A stretch of DNA of 64,000 nt. Origin: Novosphingobium terrae. Its GTDB lineage: Bacteria > Pseudomonadota > Alphaproteobacteria > Sphingomonadales > Sphingomonadaceae. The DNA lies in assembly GCF_017163935.1 (NCBI RefSeq), contig NZ_JABVZR010000001.1, forward strand, positions 2,728,001 to 2,792,000, given 5' to 3'. Of the stretch, positions 7,880 to 16,532 are shown in pieces (the stretch's first letter is position 1; the number at the start of each line of letters is the position of its first letter). The notes below the pieces were generated by a model. That model was not told where the DNA came from and did no database searches. It was given only the letters and a program-made list of their open reading frames with translations. A program made the translations under genes and the position numbers.

Positions 7880-8451
7880 TCGCCAGCGCCGATGCCGGTG
7901 CCGATCAAGCCCAGCCACAGGCCGTCGCGGACCGCCTGCTGGGGCGTTATCAGTCGCTGGCGGGCATCTTCCGCGCCCTGATCGACAGTCTCGATGTACC
8001 CTCCTCCACCAAGGCCGATCTGGCTCGCAAGCTGATCGCTCTGGCCGGTGTCGAGCCTCCCCTGCCCCGCATCGACGGCAGGCTGTTCACCTATCTGGTG
8101 CAGACGCTGGGCAGCCGCGAGGACGAAGCGCTGCTGGCCCTGTTTCTGGGTCCGGACAGCACTTGCATCGATGTCCAAATTCTGGCTTACGGCGCCGCGC
8201 GTGAGGTTTCGCTGGGCACTCGGCGCCTGCTGCGCGCGGCGATCCGTTGCGGGGCCAGCTCCTTTATCCTCGCCCATAATCATCCGAGCGGACAGCCAGA
8301 ACCGAGTACCATGGATTATCAATCGACCCGCTCCGCGCAGGACGCCGCCCGGGCCATCGGCATAGAGTTGGTGGACCATCTGATCGTGGGCGGCGAAGCG
8401 ATCTACAGCATGCGCCACGCACGAAGAGTGGAAGGAACGCCGCATGACTGA
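7876..8451 (+). CDS. RadC-like JAB/MPN-domain protein, start codon unclear
   Basis: RadC/UPF0758-type protein. The metal-binding JAB motif is intact: HNHPSGQPEPSTMDYQST (about 8277-8330), preceded by the usual ALFLGPDSTCIDVQ strand. The N-terminal helical region (VADRLLGRYQSLAGIFRAL) also matches the family. The frame has no ATG, GTG or TTG between the end of the upstream membrane gene and the conserved region. The nearest in-frame ATG (7663) lies inside that gene in a stretch that looks non-coding in this frame. A CTG at 7876 overlaps the upstream TGA and is given here as the least bad start (191 aa). A frameshift fusion or a broken 5' end is possible. RadC proteins are JAB-domain proteins whose biochemical role is unsettled. 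Confidence 0.7.
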   Translation: MIASADAGADQAQPQAVADRLLGRYQSLAGIFRALIDSLDVPSSTKADLARKLIALAGVEPPLPRIDGRLFTYLVQTLGSREDEALLALFLGPDSTCIDVQILAYGAAREVSLGTRRLLRAAIRCGASSFILAHNHPSGQPEPSTMDYQSTRSAQDAARAIGIELVDHLIVGGEAIYSMRHARRVEGTPHD

Positions 8452-8770
8452 TGCCGCCGACCGCATCACTCAGAAGCAAATCGAAAAAGCGCGAGAGATG
8501 CTGGAAAAGGTCTGCGCCCTTTCCGAAGGGATCGGCGTGATCGACCAGTCCCTGCGGCCTCTCAAAATCCTGCTCGAAGCGCTGTCGGCCCGGCCGCCGT
8601 CACGCAAGGGGGCGGAGCTGAAACTCTTCTTTGCCGGTCGCGCGCAGCGCAGCGATATGGACAAGCGCTGGATCTCCATCCTGATCAGGGAAGGCCTTGT
8701 GGAGGAAGACGCTCAGGGCCGGTTGCGCCTTTCAGACGAGGGCGCGCGCCGGATCGTCACCATCCTGTAA
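8444..8770 (+). CDS. small winged-helix-like protein
   Basis: A 108-aa charged protein whose ATG overlaps the end of the RadC-like gene by 8 nt, so the two are probably translated together. A long N-terminal helix (ITQKQIEKAREMLEKVCALS) is followed by a stretch resembling a small winged helix (MDKRWISILIREGLVEEDAQ, then RLRLSDEGARRIVTIL). The terminal beta-hairpin and DEGARRI are typical of HTH proteins that handle plasmid or repair functions. No named family was recognised. A DNA-binding role is inference. Confidence 0.68.
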   Translation: MTDAADRITQKQIEKAREMLEKVCALSEGIGVIDQSLRPLKILLEALSARPPSRKGAELKLFFAGRAQRSDMDKRWISILIREGLVEEDAQGRLRLSDEGARRIVTIL

Positions 8771-8834
8771 GGCGGGGGACTCCGCGTCCTGATCCATGGT
8801 GTTCGGGGCGGATGGGCTGTGTTATGCGGCCCCT

Positions 8835-9761
8835 ATGCTCAACGCCATGCTCAATCCCACGCTTACCATGCGCCAGATCGAGATTTTTCGCGCCGTCATG
8901 ATCACCAAAACGGTGAGCGGCGCCGCCAAGCTGCTGAGCACCTCCCAGCCCGGCATCAGCCGCATGCTGGCCCATATGGAAGACCATCTCAGCTTCCGCC
9001 TGTTTGATCGCACCAAGGGCCGGCTGATGCCCACCCATGAAGCGCAGGTGCTGTTCGAGGAAATCCAGCGCCTCTACGATGGGCTGGCCGGGCTGGACCA
9101 AACGGTGCGTCGCCTTGCCAAGGGTGAGGATCGCATCTTTCGTGTCGGCGCCTCACCCTCGCTGGGGCACTCGATCCTGCCCGCCATGCTGGCGAAGCTG
9201 ACCTCGGCCTTTCCGGGGCTGACATTGCAATTCGATATTCTCTCAGTCGATCAGGCGACGGGCTATCTGGCCACCCAGCGCGGCGACTATGCGCTGACGC
9301 TTTTTCCCATCGATCATCCCAATGTGCTCTCCAACCGCATTGCATCGGGGCGGCTGATCTGCGCCGTGCCCGCCGACCATCGGCTGGCCGGGCGCGAAAG
9401 GATCACCGTGGAGGAGATTGCCGGGGACCAAATCCTTTCCTTCCCGCCCGATACGCCGCATGGCAATGCGATTGCGGCGATGTTCGCCATGGCCGGCTGC
9501 ACGCTGAAGGTGGCAAGCTATCTGCGCTTTGCCGAAACGGCGGTGGCCTTCGTGGCGCAGGGCATGGGCGTGGCGCTGGTCGACAGCTTCACCGCCATGC
9601 AGCCGCATGCCGAGACGGTGCGCTTTCTGGAATTCGAACAGCCCGCCAGCCTGCCGGTCTATCTCAACCGCAATCTGGAAGCCCCCCGCGCGATCATCGG
9701 CGAAAGCTTCGAGGAGATCGCCCGCAAGGTGCTGCTGAGCCTGCCCCGGCCCAAACTTTAA
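8835..9761 (+). CDS. LysR-family transcriptional regulator
   Basis: A regulator of about 308 aa. The N-terminal HTH is clear (MRQIEIFRAVMITKTVSGAA, then KLLSTSQPGISRMLAHMEDH), followed by a type 2 periplasmic-binding-protein effector domain (FRVGASPSLGHSILPAMLAK onward). No strong Shine-Dalgarno picks the start; 8835 (MLNAMLNPTLTMRQ) is chosen over an in-frame ATG at 8796, and 8847 is also possible. It converges on the dehydroshikimate dehydratase gene. Their TAA stop codons overlap in the tetranucleotide TTAA at 9758-9761. It is a reasonable candidate regulator of that gene. Confidence 0.9.
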   Translation: MLNAMLNPTLTMRQIEIFRAVMITKTVSGAAKLLSTSQPGISRMLAHMEDHLSFRLFDRTKGRLMPTHEAQVLFEEIQRLYDGLAGLDQTVRRLAKGEDRIFRVGASPSLGHSILPAMLAKLTSAFPGLTLQFDILSVDQATGYLATQRGDYALTLFPIDHPNVLSNRIASGRLICAVPADHRLAGRERITVEEIAGDQILSFPPDTPHGNAIAAMFAMAGCTLKVASYLRFAETAVAFVAQGMGVALVDSFTAMQPHAETVRFLEFEQPASLPVYLNRNLEAPRAIIGESFEEIARKVLLSLPRPKL

Positions 9762-11629
9762 TCGATAGGGTCTGCCGGGCGGAACCGCGCCTGCGCCGCC
9801 AGCCTGACGCCAGCATTGGGCGCGCCATAGCCATTGTAGCCCGCATCGCGCTGGAGGAATTCAAAGAAGAAGCGCCGGTCCACAGCGCGGCTGTACATCT
9901 GGTGGAAGCGATTGCCCGCCAGATCCTCATCATAGAGTAGGTGGGCCTGTTCCATCGCGGCCAGTTGCGCCTCGTCGAAGCCGAAGCGGGCGCCCAGATC
10001 CTCGTAATAGTTGGCGGGGATTTCCAGCAGGGCCGCGCCGCGCTCGCGAAGTGCCGCGCTGCTGGCGGCCAGATCGTCGCTGGCCAACGCCACATGCTGG
10101 AAGCCGCCCGCCATCCCCCGCGCCAGAAAGCGCGACGACAGCGTTTCGCGCGCATCCGAGGCGTTGATCGTCACCCGGAAGGCCCCATCGGCGGATTGCA
10201 GAGCCTGACTATGCACCAGACCCGAAGGGTCGATCACATCCTGCTCGCTCAGCGCCTCAAGACCGAAGAGGGCGCGCCAGTAGAGTTGCCATGACAGGAA
10301 CTCGTCATGATGCACCACGCTGGCCAGATGATCGACGCGTTGCACGGCCTGCGCGGAAGAGCCCTCGCCCGCGCTGGGAAATTCGCGATGCCACAGCGCC
10401 TCGGCATCATCGTCGGCGATCAGGTAAAGCAGCGTACCGCCCACCCCGCGCAGAGCAGGCATGGCCAGACGGCCCGGGCGCCCCTCAGGCTTGTAATGGC
10501 GGATGCCCAGCGCGGTGGCGCGGTCCAGCACGGCCTGCACATTGGCCACCCGCAGGCCGATGGCGCAGATCGATGTGCCGAACACCGTGCGATAGGTCTT
10601 GGCGAAACCCTTGGGCTCGGCATTGACCACCAGATTGACGCCGCCCTGCTGCCAGCGCGTGACCTTCTTGTTGCGGTGCTTGCCCGCCTTGGCGAAACCG
10701 AGGCTGGCGAAGGTCTCCTTCAGCGTTTCGGCTTCCTCGCCCTCGGCGGTAAATTCGATAAATTCGGTGCCCAGCACAGGTTGCGGCGCGGGCATGCTGG
10801 TGGGCTGGTCCAACCGCGTCAGCGCCGCATCGCGCACATAATCAAGCGAGCGATAGCCATCGGCGGCCACCAGCGCGGGAGAGCTGGAACGGAAACGATC
10901 GTTGAAAATCTCCAGCGAGAGCGGGCCCTTGTAACCGCTGCGCAGGATTTCCGCGACGAAGCCCGCCACATCCAACCCGCCCTGCCCCGGCAGATTGCGG
11001 AAATGGCGGCTCCAATAGAGCAAATCCATCTCCAGCAGCGGGGCATCGGCCAGCTGGACATAGGTGATCTTGTCGCCCGGAATGTCCGCGATGCTGGCGT
11101 TAGGAATGCGGCGCGAAAGCGAATGGAAACTGTCGAGAATAATGCCGATGCTGGGATGATCGACGGCTTTCACCACCTCCCACGCATCGCGGTGGTCATA
11201 GATATGGCGCCCCCAGGCCAGCGCCTCATAACCCACGAGAATGCCGCGCTTGGCCGCCCTTTCGCCCAGCTCGGCAAAATCGTCGATGATGCGCTGGCGC
11301 TCGCCCAGCGAGTGGGGCTGGCAGTTGGAGCAGACCAGAATGCGGTTGGTGTTCAGCTCGCCCATCAGGTCGAACTTGCGCTCGGCGCGGTCGAAGGCGC
11401 GGGCGCGCAGGGCGCCGGGCATGCCCTCGAAATCGCGGAAGGGCTGGTAGAGATCACAGGTGAGGCCCAGATCCTCCAGCAGCTTGCGCACTTCGGTGGG
11501 CGAAAGGCTGGAGCCGATCAGATCGGCCTCGAAAATCTCCACGCCGGGGAAGCCGGCGCCCGCTGCCGCCACCAGCTTTTCCTGCAAGGTGCCCTTGAGC
11601 GAAACCGTGGCGATGGCGTTGGACGACAT
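9758..11629 (-). CDS. quiC: 3-dehydroshikimate dehydratase fused to HPPD-like domain (QuiC type)
   Basis: A 623-aa two-domain enzyme. Residues 1 to about 275 form a xylose-isomerase-like TIM barrel (GFPGVEIFEADLIGSSLS; ALAWGRHIYDHRDAW; ILDSFHSLSRR; VQLADAP; SLEIFNDRF) with the Glu/Asp/His metal ligands of dehydroshikimate dehydratases. Residues from about 285 to the end are a double VOC fold like 4-hydroxyphenylpyruvate dioxygenase (GTEFIEFTAEGEEAETLKET; RVDHLASVVHHDEF; FQHVALASDDL; FFEFLQRDAGYNGYGAPN). The family converts 3-dehydroshikimate to protocatechuate, feeding quinate and shikimate into ring cleavage. Length and architecture match QuiC1-type fusions. No protocatechuate ring-cleavage genes are in the window. 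Confidence 0.9.
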   Translation of the reverse strand: MSSNAIATVSLKGTLQEKLVAAAGAGFPGVEIFEADLIGSSLSPTEVRKLLEDLGLTCDLYQPFRDFEGMPGALRARAFDRAERKFDLMGELNTNRILVCSNCQPHSLGERQRIIDDFAELGERAAKRGILVGYEALAWGRHIYDHRDAWEVVKAVDHPSIGIILDSFHSLSRRIPNASIADIPGDKITYVQLADAPLLEMDLLYWSRHFRNLPGQGGLDVAGFVAEILRSGYKGPLSLEIFNDRFRSSSPALVAADGYRSLDYVRDAALTRLDQPTSMPAPQPVLGTEFIEFTAEGEEAETLKETFASLGFAKAGKHRNKKVTRWQQGGVNLVVNAEPKGFAKTYRTVFGTSICAIGLRVANVQAVLDRATALGIRHYKPEGRPGRLAMPALRGVGGTLLYLIADDDAEALWHREFPSAGEGSSAQAVQRVDHLASVVHHDEFLSWQLYWRALFGLEALSEQDVIDPSGLVHSQALQSADGAFRVTINASDARETLSSRFLARGMAGGFQHVALASDDLAASSAALRERGAALLEIPANYYEDLGARFGFDEAQLAAMEQAHLLYDEDLAGNRFHQMYSRAVDRRFFFEFLQRDAGYNGYGAPNAGVRLAAQARFRPADPID

Positions 11630-11688
11630 AAGGTTGACCCCTGCTGGATGACTGACCCTGCCGATTATGCGCCTGTCCGCGCGGCGAG

Positions 11689-11735
11689 GTAAGCCATCCT
11701 ATATGGGTCGATCATACCATGATGTTATGGCTTAC
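11689..11735. promoter_or_regulatory. long-armed inverted repeat upstream of quiC
   Basis: GTAAGCCAT (11689-11697) and ATGGCTTAC (11727-11735) are perfect 9-bp arms separated by 29 nt. The pair fills the gap between the stop of the luciferase-like gene and the quiC start and could be an operator or an mRNA 3' hairpin. The centre also holds ATCAT/ATGAT arms. Confidence 0.4.
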
Positions 11736-11737
11736 GC

Positions 11738-12754
11738 TTAACGCCAGCCCAGCGCCGGGGCGACATGGGTCAGGATCGCCTCGATCAGATGGGCGTTGTA
11801 GTCCACCCCAAGCTGGTTGGGCACGGTGAGCAGCAGCGTATCGGCCTCGGCAATGGCCTCATCGGCGCGCAGTTGCTCGATCAGGCGATCAGGCTCGGCG
11901 GCATAGGAGCGGCCAAACACCGCGCGCATATTGTCGATCACGCCGATCTGGTCGCTGCTTTCACCGCGCCCGAAATAGGCGTGGTCCATCTCGTTCACCA
12001 AGGCGAAGATCGAGCGCGAGACCGAGACGCGCGGTTCGCGCTTATGCCCGGCCTTCTTCCAGGCCTCGCGATAGAGGCGGATCTGCTTGGCCTGCTGGAT
12101 ATGAAAAGGCTCACCGCTTTCATCGGCCTTCAGCGTGGAGCTTTGCAGATTCATCCCCTGCTGCGCCGCCCAGACCGCCGTGGCATTGTTCCCCGATCCC
12201 CACCAGATGCGATCGCGCAAGGTGGGCGAGAAAGGCTCCAGCCGCAGCAACCCCGGCGGGTTGGGGAACATCGGGCTGGGGTTGGGCTTGGCAAAGCCCT
12301 CGCCCTTGAGCAGATCGAAGAACATCTGCCCATGGCGGCGGCCCATATCGGCCTCGCTCTCGCCCTCGGCAGGCTGGTGGCCGAAATGGCGCCAGCCCTC
12401 GATCACCTGCTCGGGGGAGCCGCGGCTGATCCCCAGTTGCAGCCTTTCGCCCGCGATCAGATCGGCGGCCCCGGCATCCTCGACCATATAGAAGGGGTTT
12501 TCATAGCGCATATCGATCACGCCAGTGCCGATCTCGATCTTGCTGGTTTTCGCACCGACAGCCGCCAGCAGTGGAAAAGGCGAGCCCAACTGCCGCGCGA
12601 AATGATGCACGCGGTAATAGGCGCCATCGAGCCCCAGTTCCTCCGCCGCCACGGCCAGATCGATCGACTGCAACAGCACATCGCTGGCCGAGCGCGTCGC
12701 CGATCCGCGCTGATCCGACCAGTGACCGAAAGAGAGAAAACCGATCTTTTTCAT
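11738..12754 (-). CDS. LLM-class flavin-dependent oxidoreductase
   Basis: A bacterial-luciferase-like flavin monooxygenase of 338 aa. The start at 12754 ([12 protein letters not shown]) is chosen for AGGA 8 nt upstream rather than a TTG 15 nt earlier. Family marks include [20 protein letters not shown] near residue 40, [27 protein letters not shown] (flavin phosphate region) and [20 protein letters not shown]. Such enzymes use reduced FMN and oxygen on small organic substrates; the substrate cannot be told. It is upstream of quiC on the same strand, 108 nt away, and divergent from the aldehyde dehydrogenase. Confidence 0.88.
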   Translation of the reverse strand: MKKIGFLSFGHWSDQRGSATRSASDVLLQSIDLAVAAEELGLDGAYYRVHHFARQLGSPFPLLAAVGAKTSKIEIGTGVIDMRYENPFYMVEDAGAADLIAGERLQLGISRGSPEQVIEGWRHFGHQPAEGESEADMGRRHGQMFFDLLKGEGFAKPNPSPMFPNPPGLLRLEPFSPTLRDRIWWGSGNNATAVWAAQQGMNLQSSTLKADESGEPFHIQQAKQIRLYREAWKKAGHKREPRVSVSRSIFALVNEMDHAYFGRGESSDQIGVIDNMRAVFGRSYAAEPDRLIEQLRADEAIAEADTLLLTVPNQLGVDYNAHLIEAILTHVAPALGWR

Positions 12755-12999
12755 ACCGCGTCCTGCCAAGCCAAAGGATGATTAATGCCCGCTTATCATT
12801 GGTATGGAGCGCCCGAAAATCAAGGATAGGGCCAGCATGCCAACCAATGATCCCGCATGAACAACGGACCATCGCATGCCGACAAGCCCCGGCCTTGGTC
12901 CTGCTTGCCCCACGCCCGCCCCCTTCCGATATGATGCGCCGCAATAACTCAGACAGGGATCTCTCCCTCCCTGCCCCCTCTGATCCGGAGTCCCCCGAG

Positions 13000-14439
13000 A
13001 TGACCTATCCCAACACGCAACTTTTCATCGATGGCGTCTGGCAGGATGCCGCCGACGGGCGCACGCTGGCGGTGGAGAATCCGGCCACGGGTCAGGAAAT
13101 CGGTCGCGTCGCCCATGCCAGCAAGGCGGACCTCGACAAGGCGCTGGCCGCCGCCCAGCGCGGCTTTGAGATCTGGCGCGACTACACCCCCGCCGCCCGC
13201 AGCAAGATCCTGCGCAAGGCCGCCGCCCTGATGCGCGAGCGCGCCGACGACATCGCCAAACTGCTCACGCAGGAACAGGGCAAGCCCCTGATCGAGGCCA
13301 AGGGCGAGGCCATGGCCGCCGGTGACATCATCGAATGGTTCGCCGAGGAAGGCTTCCGCGTTTATGGCCGCCTGGTGCCGCACCGCAGCGACATCGCCAC
13401 GCGCCAGATGGTCATCAAGGATCCGGTCGGCCCCGTTGCGGCCTTCACGCCGTGGAACTTCCCGATCAATCAGGTGGTGCGCAAGATTTCGGCGGGTCTG
13501 GCCGCAGGCTGCTCGCTGATCGTCAAGGCGCCGGAGGAAACCCCGGCCAGCCCTGCCGCCCTCATCAAGGCGTTTCAGGACGCGGGCCTGCCCGAGGGCG
13601 TGCTGGGCCTCGTCTTCGGCAATCCGGCAGAGATTTCGGAATATCTGATCGCCAGCCCGATCATCCGCAAGATCACCTTCACCGGCTCCACCCCTGTCGG
13701 CAAGCTGCTGGCGGGTCTGGCGGGCCAGCATATGAAGCGCGTCTCGATGGAGCTGGGCGGCCATGCCCCGGTGATCGTGGCCGAGGACGCGGACATCGCT
13801 CTGGCGGTGCGCAGCGTGGGCACGGCCAAGTTCCGCAATGCCGGTCAGGTCTGCATCTCGCCCACGCGCTTCCTCGTTCACAACAGCGTGAAGGATGAGT
13901 TCGCCAAGGCGCTGGCCGCCTATGCGCAGGGCATCAAGGTGGGCGACGGCACGGCGGAAGGCACGCAGATGGGCCCGCTGGCCAATCCGCGCCGTCTGGC
14001 CGCCATGGCCGAGTTCCAGCAGGATGCCGTGGAAAAGGGCGCCACCGTGCTGACCGGCGGCAGCCGCATCGGCGAGACAGGCAACTTCTGGCAGCCCACC
14101 GTGCTGACCGATGTGCCGCTGGAGGCCCGCCTGTTCAACGATGAGCCCTTCGGCCCGGTCGCGGGCGTGCGCGGTTTCGACAAGCTTGAGGAGGCCATCA
14201 GCGAGGCCAACCGCCTCTCCTTCGGCCTTGCGGGTTATGCCTTCACCCGCTCTCTGGCGAACGCTGATCTGCTGACGCGCCGCGTGGAAGTGGGCATGCT
14301 GTGGGTCAACACGCCTGCCACCCCTTCGGCAGAACTGCCTTTCGGCGGCCTGAAGGATTCGGGCTACGGCACCGAGGGCGGGCCCGAGGCGGTCGATGCC
14401 TACCTCAACACCCGCGCGGTGGTGATCGCCAACGTGTGA
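13000..14439 (+). CDS. NAD(P)-dependent semialdehyde dehydrogenase
   Basis: Aldehyde dehydrogenase superfamily, 479 aa, closest in appearance to succinate-semialdehyde (GabD) and alpha-ketoglutarate-semialdehyde dehydrogenases. The start at 13000 has GGAG 9 nt upstream; the open frame extends further but is non-coding there. Catalytic residues are visible: Asn154 (PWNFP), Glu251 (MELGGHAP) and the nucleophile Cys285 (GQVCISPTR). The NDEPFGPV segment is typical. Alpha-ketoglutarate semialdehyde is the last intermediate of the Weimberg pathway encoded at 57.6-62.3 kb, which lacks its own dehydrogenase, so this enzyme could fill that step. The 45-kb distance and the lack of an operator make that uncertain. 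Confidence 0.9.
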   Translation: MTYPNTQLFIDGVWQDAADGRTLAVENPATGQEIGRVAHASKADLDKALAAAQRGFEIWRDYTPAARSKILRKAAALMRERADDIAKLLTQEQGKPLIEAKGEAMAAGDIIEWFAEEGFRVYGRLVPHRSDIATRQMVIKDPVGPVAAFTPWNFPINQVVRKISAGLAAGCSLIVKAPEETPASPAALIKAFQDAGLPEGVLGLVFGNPAEISEYLIASPIIRKITFTGSTPVGKLLAGLAGQHMKRVSMELGGHAPVIVAEDADIALAVRSVGTAKFRNAGQVCISPTRFLVHNSVKDEFAKALAAYAQGIKVGDGTAEGTQMGPLANPRRLAAMAEFQQDAVEKGATVLTGGSRIGETGNFWQPTVLTDVPLEARLFNDEPFGPVAGVRGFDKLEEAISEANRLSFGLAGYAFTRSLANADLLTRRVEVGMLWVNTPATPSAELPFGGLKDSGYGTEGGPEAVDAYLNTRAVVIANV

Positions 14440-14449
14440 TCTGATGCGC

Positions 14450-14480
14450 AAGCCTCCCCGGCATAGCGCCGGGGAGGCTT
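14450..14480. terminator. bidirectional terminator hairpin
   Basis: A 12-bp perfect stem (14450-14461 with 14469-14480) with a 7-nt loop lies between the converging aldehyde dehydrogenase and pccA genes. GGCTTTATT follows on the plus side. The stem ends 4 nt before the pccA stop. Confidence 0.8.
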
Positions 14481-14484
14481 GGCT

Positions 14485-16506
14485 TTATTCCATTTCCAGA
14501 ATGATGGCGTCCACCGCCAGACTGTCGCCAACTTTGGCGTTGACAGCCTTCACCGTGCCCGACTTGCCAGCGCGCAGGATGTTTTCCATCTTCATCGCCT
14601 CCACCACGGCAAGCGGCTGCCCGGCTTCCACACGGTCCCCCACACCGACCGACAGCGACACCAGCAGCCCCGGCATCGGGCAGATCAGGAAGCGCGAGAG
14701 ATCGGGCGGGATCTTCTCGATCATATGCTCGGCAAAAGCGGCCAGTCGCGCGGGCAGGATCTGCACCTTGTGGATGGCGCCGCGCGTGGTGATGATCAGC
14801 CCGCTGCGGGTGGGCTCGATCTTCACCGTCAGCGCTTCCTCGCCGATTTCGGCGTAAATCAGACGGTCGCCGGGCGTGTATTCCATCGCCAGATCGACCA
14901 CCTCGCCATCGACGGTGATCTCATCCTCATCCACCGCGACGGCAAAGCTCTGGCCGCCCAGCTTGACCTGCCAATCGAGATCGGGCGTCAGCTTGCCATC
15001 GAGCTGCCCGGAAATCTCCAGCGCGCGATCGGCCCGCGCCGTGGCCACAAAGGCCGCAATCGCCGCCAGTTCGCGCAGCAGCTCGTCCGACACCGCCGCG
15101 CCGTGGAACCCTTCCGGATATTCCTCGGCGATAAAGCCGGTGGTCAGCTCGCCGCTGCGGAAGCGCGGATGCTGCATGATGGCGTTGACGAAATCGATGT
15201 TGTGGCCCAGCCCCTCGATCTCGAAAGCATCCAGCGCGGCGATCTGGCGGTCGGCAGCCTCGTCGCGGGTGGCGCCCCAAGTCACCAGCTTGGCGATCAT
15301 GGGATCGTAGAACATCGAGACCTCGCCGCCTTCATAGACGCCGTCGTCCACGCGCACGCCCGCCACGCCGCGGCGGCCATTGGCGGCGCCATCATCGGTC
15401 CAGCCCTCGACAGGCGGGCGATAGCGGCTGAGGCGACCGGTGCTGGGCAAAAAGCCGCGATAGGGGTCTTCGGCATAGACGCGGTTCTCGATGGCCCAGC
15501 CGTCGATGCCGATGTCATCCTGCGTGAAAGCCAGCTTCTCGCCCGCCGCGACGCGGATCATCTGCTCGACCAGATCGATGCCGGTGATCGCCTCGGTAAC
15601 CGGATGCTCCACCTGCAGGCGGGTGTTCATTTCGAGGAAGTAGAAGCTCTCGCCCGTGGGATCGGCGCCCGAGACGATCAGCTCGACCGTGCCCGCACTG
15701 TAATAGCCCACCGCGCGCGACAAAGCGACGCATTGCTCGCCCATGGCCTTGCGCATGGCGGGGCTGACGAAGGGTGACGGGGCCTCTTCCACCACCTTCT
15801 GATGGCGGCGCTGGATCGAGCATTCACGCTCGTTCAGATAGAGGATGTTGCCGTGCTGATCGCCCAGGATCTGGATTTCGATATGGCGCGGGTTGAGGAT
15901 GAATTTCTCGATGAACACGCGATCATCGCCGAAGGAGTTGAGGCCCTCGCGCTTCACCGCCTCGAAGCCCTCGCGCACGTCCTGCTCGCTGTAGGCCAGA
16001 CGCATGCCCTTGCCGCCGCCGCCCGCCGAGGCCTTCATCATCACCGGATAACCGATTTCGCCCGAGATGCGCACGGCATGCTCGGTGTCCTCGATCTCGC
16101 CGACAAAGCCGGGGACGACATTGACGCCCGCCGCCTTGGCCAGCTTCTTGGACTCGATCTTGTCGCCCATGGCGGCAATGGCATTCACCGGCGGGCCGAC
16201 AAAGGCGATGCCCTCGGCGGCCAGCGCCTCGGCAAAGCTGGTGCGTTCGGAGAGGAAGCCATAGCCGGGATGGACGGCATCGGCGCCGGTCGCCTTGCAG
16301 GCCGCGATGATTTTGTCCGCGATCAGATAGGACTGCGCGGCGGGCGACGGGCCGATATGCACCGCCTCATCCGCCATTTGCACGAAGGGCGCGCGAGCGT
16401 CAGCATCGGAATAGACCGCCACGGTGGCGATCCCCATGGCGCGCGCAGTCTTGATGACGCGGCAGGCGATTTCGCCACGGTTGGCGATCAGGATTTTCTT
16501 GAACAT
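14485..16506 (-). CDS. pccA: propionyl-CoA carboxylase biotin-containing alpha subunit
   Basis: A 673-aa biotin carboxylase/biotin carrier fusion. MFKKILIANRGEIACR opens the biotin carboxylase domain. The ATP-grasp glycine loop (KASAGGGGKGMR) and the active-site block (EMNTRLQVEHPVTEAITG) are intact. The C-terminal carrier domain has the biotinylation motif EAMKMEN. With PccB it carboxylates propionyl-CoA to methylmalonyl-CoA, using ATP and bicarbonate. Acetyl- and methylcrotonyl-CoA carboxylases share this architecture, but mutase and epimerase genes in the same operon make propionyl-CoA the natural assignment. It is the last gene of the operon, 26 nt after the mutase. Confidence 0.94.
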   Translation of the reverse strand: MFKKILIANRGEIACRVIKTARAMGIATVAVYSDADARAPFVQMADEAVHIGPSPAAQSYLIADKIIAACKATGADAVHPGYGFLSERTSFAEALAAEGIAFVGPPVNAIAAMGDKIESKKLAKAAGVNVVPGFVGEIEDTEHAVRISGEIGYPVMMKASAGGGGKGMRLAYSEQDVREGFEAVKREGLNSFGDDRVFIEKFILNPRHIEIQILGDQHGNILYLNERECSIQRRHQKVVEEAPSPFVSPAMRKAMGEQCVALSRAVGYYSAGTVELIVSGADPTGESFYFLEMNTRLQVEHPVTEAITGIDLVEQMIRVAAGEKLAFTQDDIGIDGWAIENRVYAEDPYRGFLPSTGRLSRYRPPVEGWTDDGAANGRRGVAGVRVDDGVYEGGEVSMFYDPMIAKLVTWGATRDEAADRQIAALDAFEIEGLGHNIDFVNAIMQHPRFRSGELTTGFIAEEYPEGFHGAAVSDELLRELAAIAAFVATARADRALEISGQLDGKLTPDLDWQVKLGGQSFAVAVDEDEITVDGEVVDLAMEYTPGDRLIYAEIGEEALTVKIEPTRSGLIITTRGAIHKVQILPARLAAFAEHMIEKIPPDLSRFLICPMPGLLVSLSVGVGDRVEAGQPLAVVEAMKMENILRAGKSGTVKAVNAKVGDSLAVDAIILEME

Positions 16507-16532
16507 CTCGTCTCTCGTCCCAACTTCCGCGT

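Noticed and set aside
12571..12999. Upstream extension of the aldehyde dehydrogenase frame
   Set aside because: It overlaps the divergent luciferase-like gene, and the ATG at 13000 has a proper ribosome-binding site and the expected family N-terminus.
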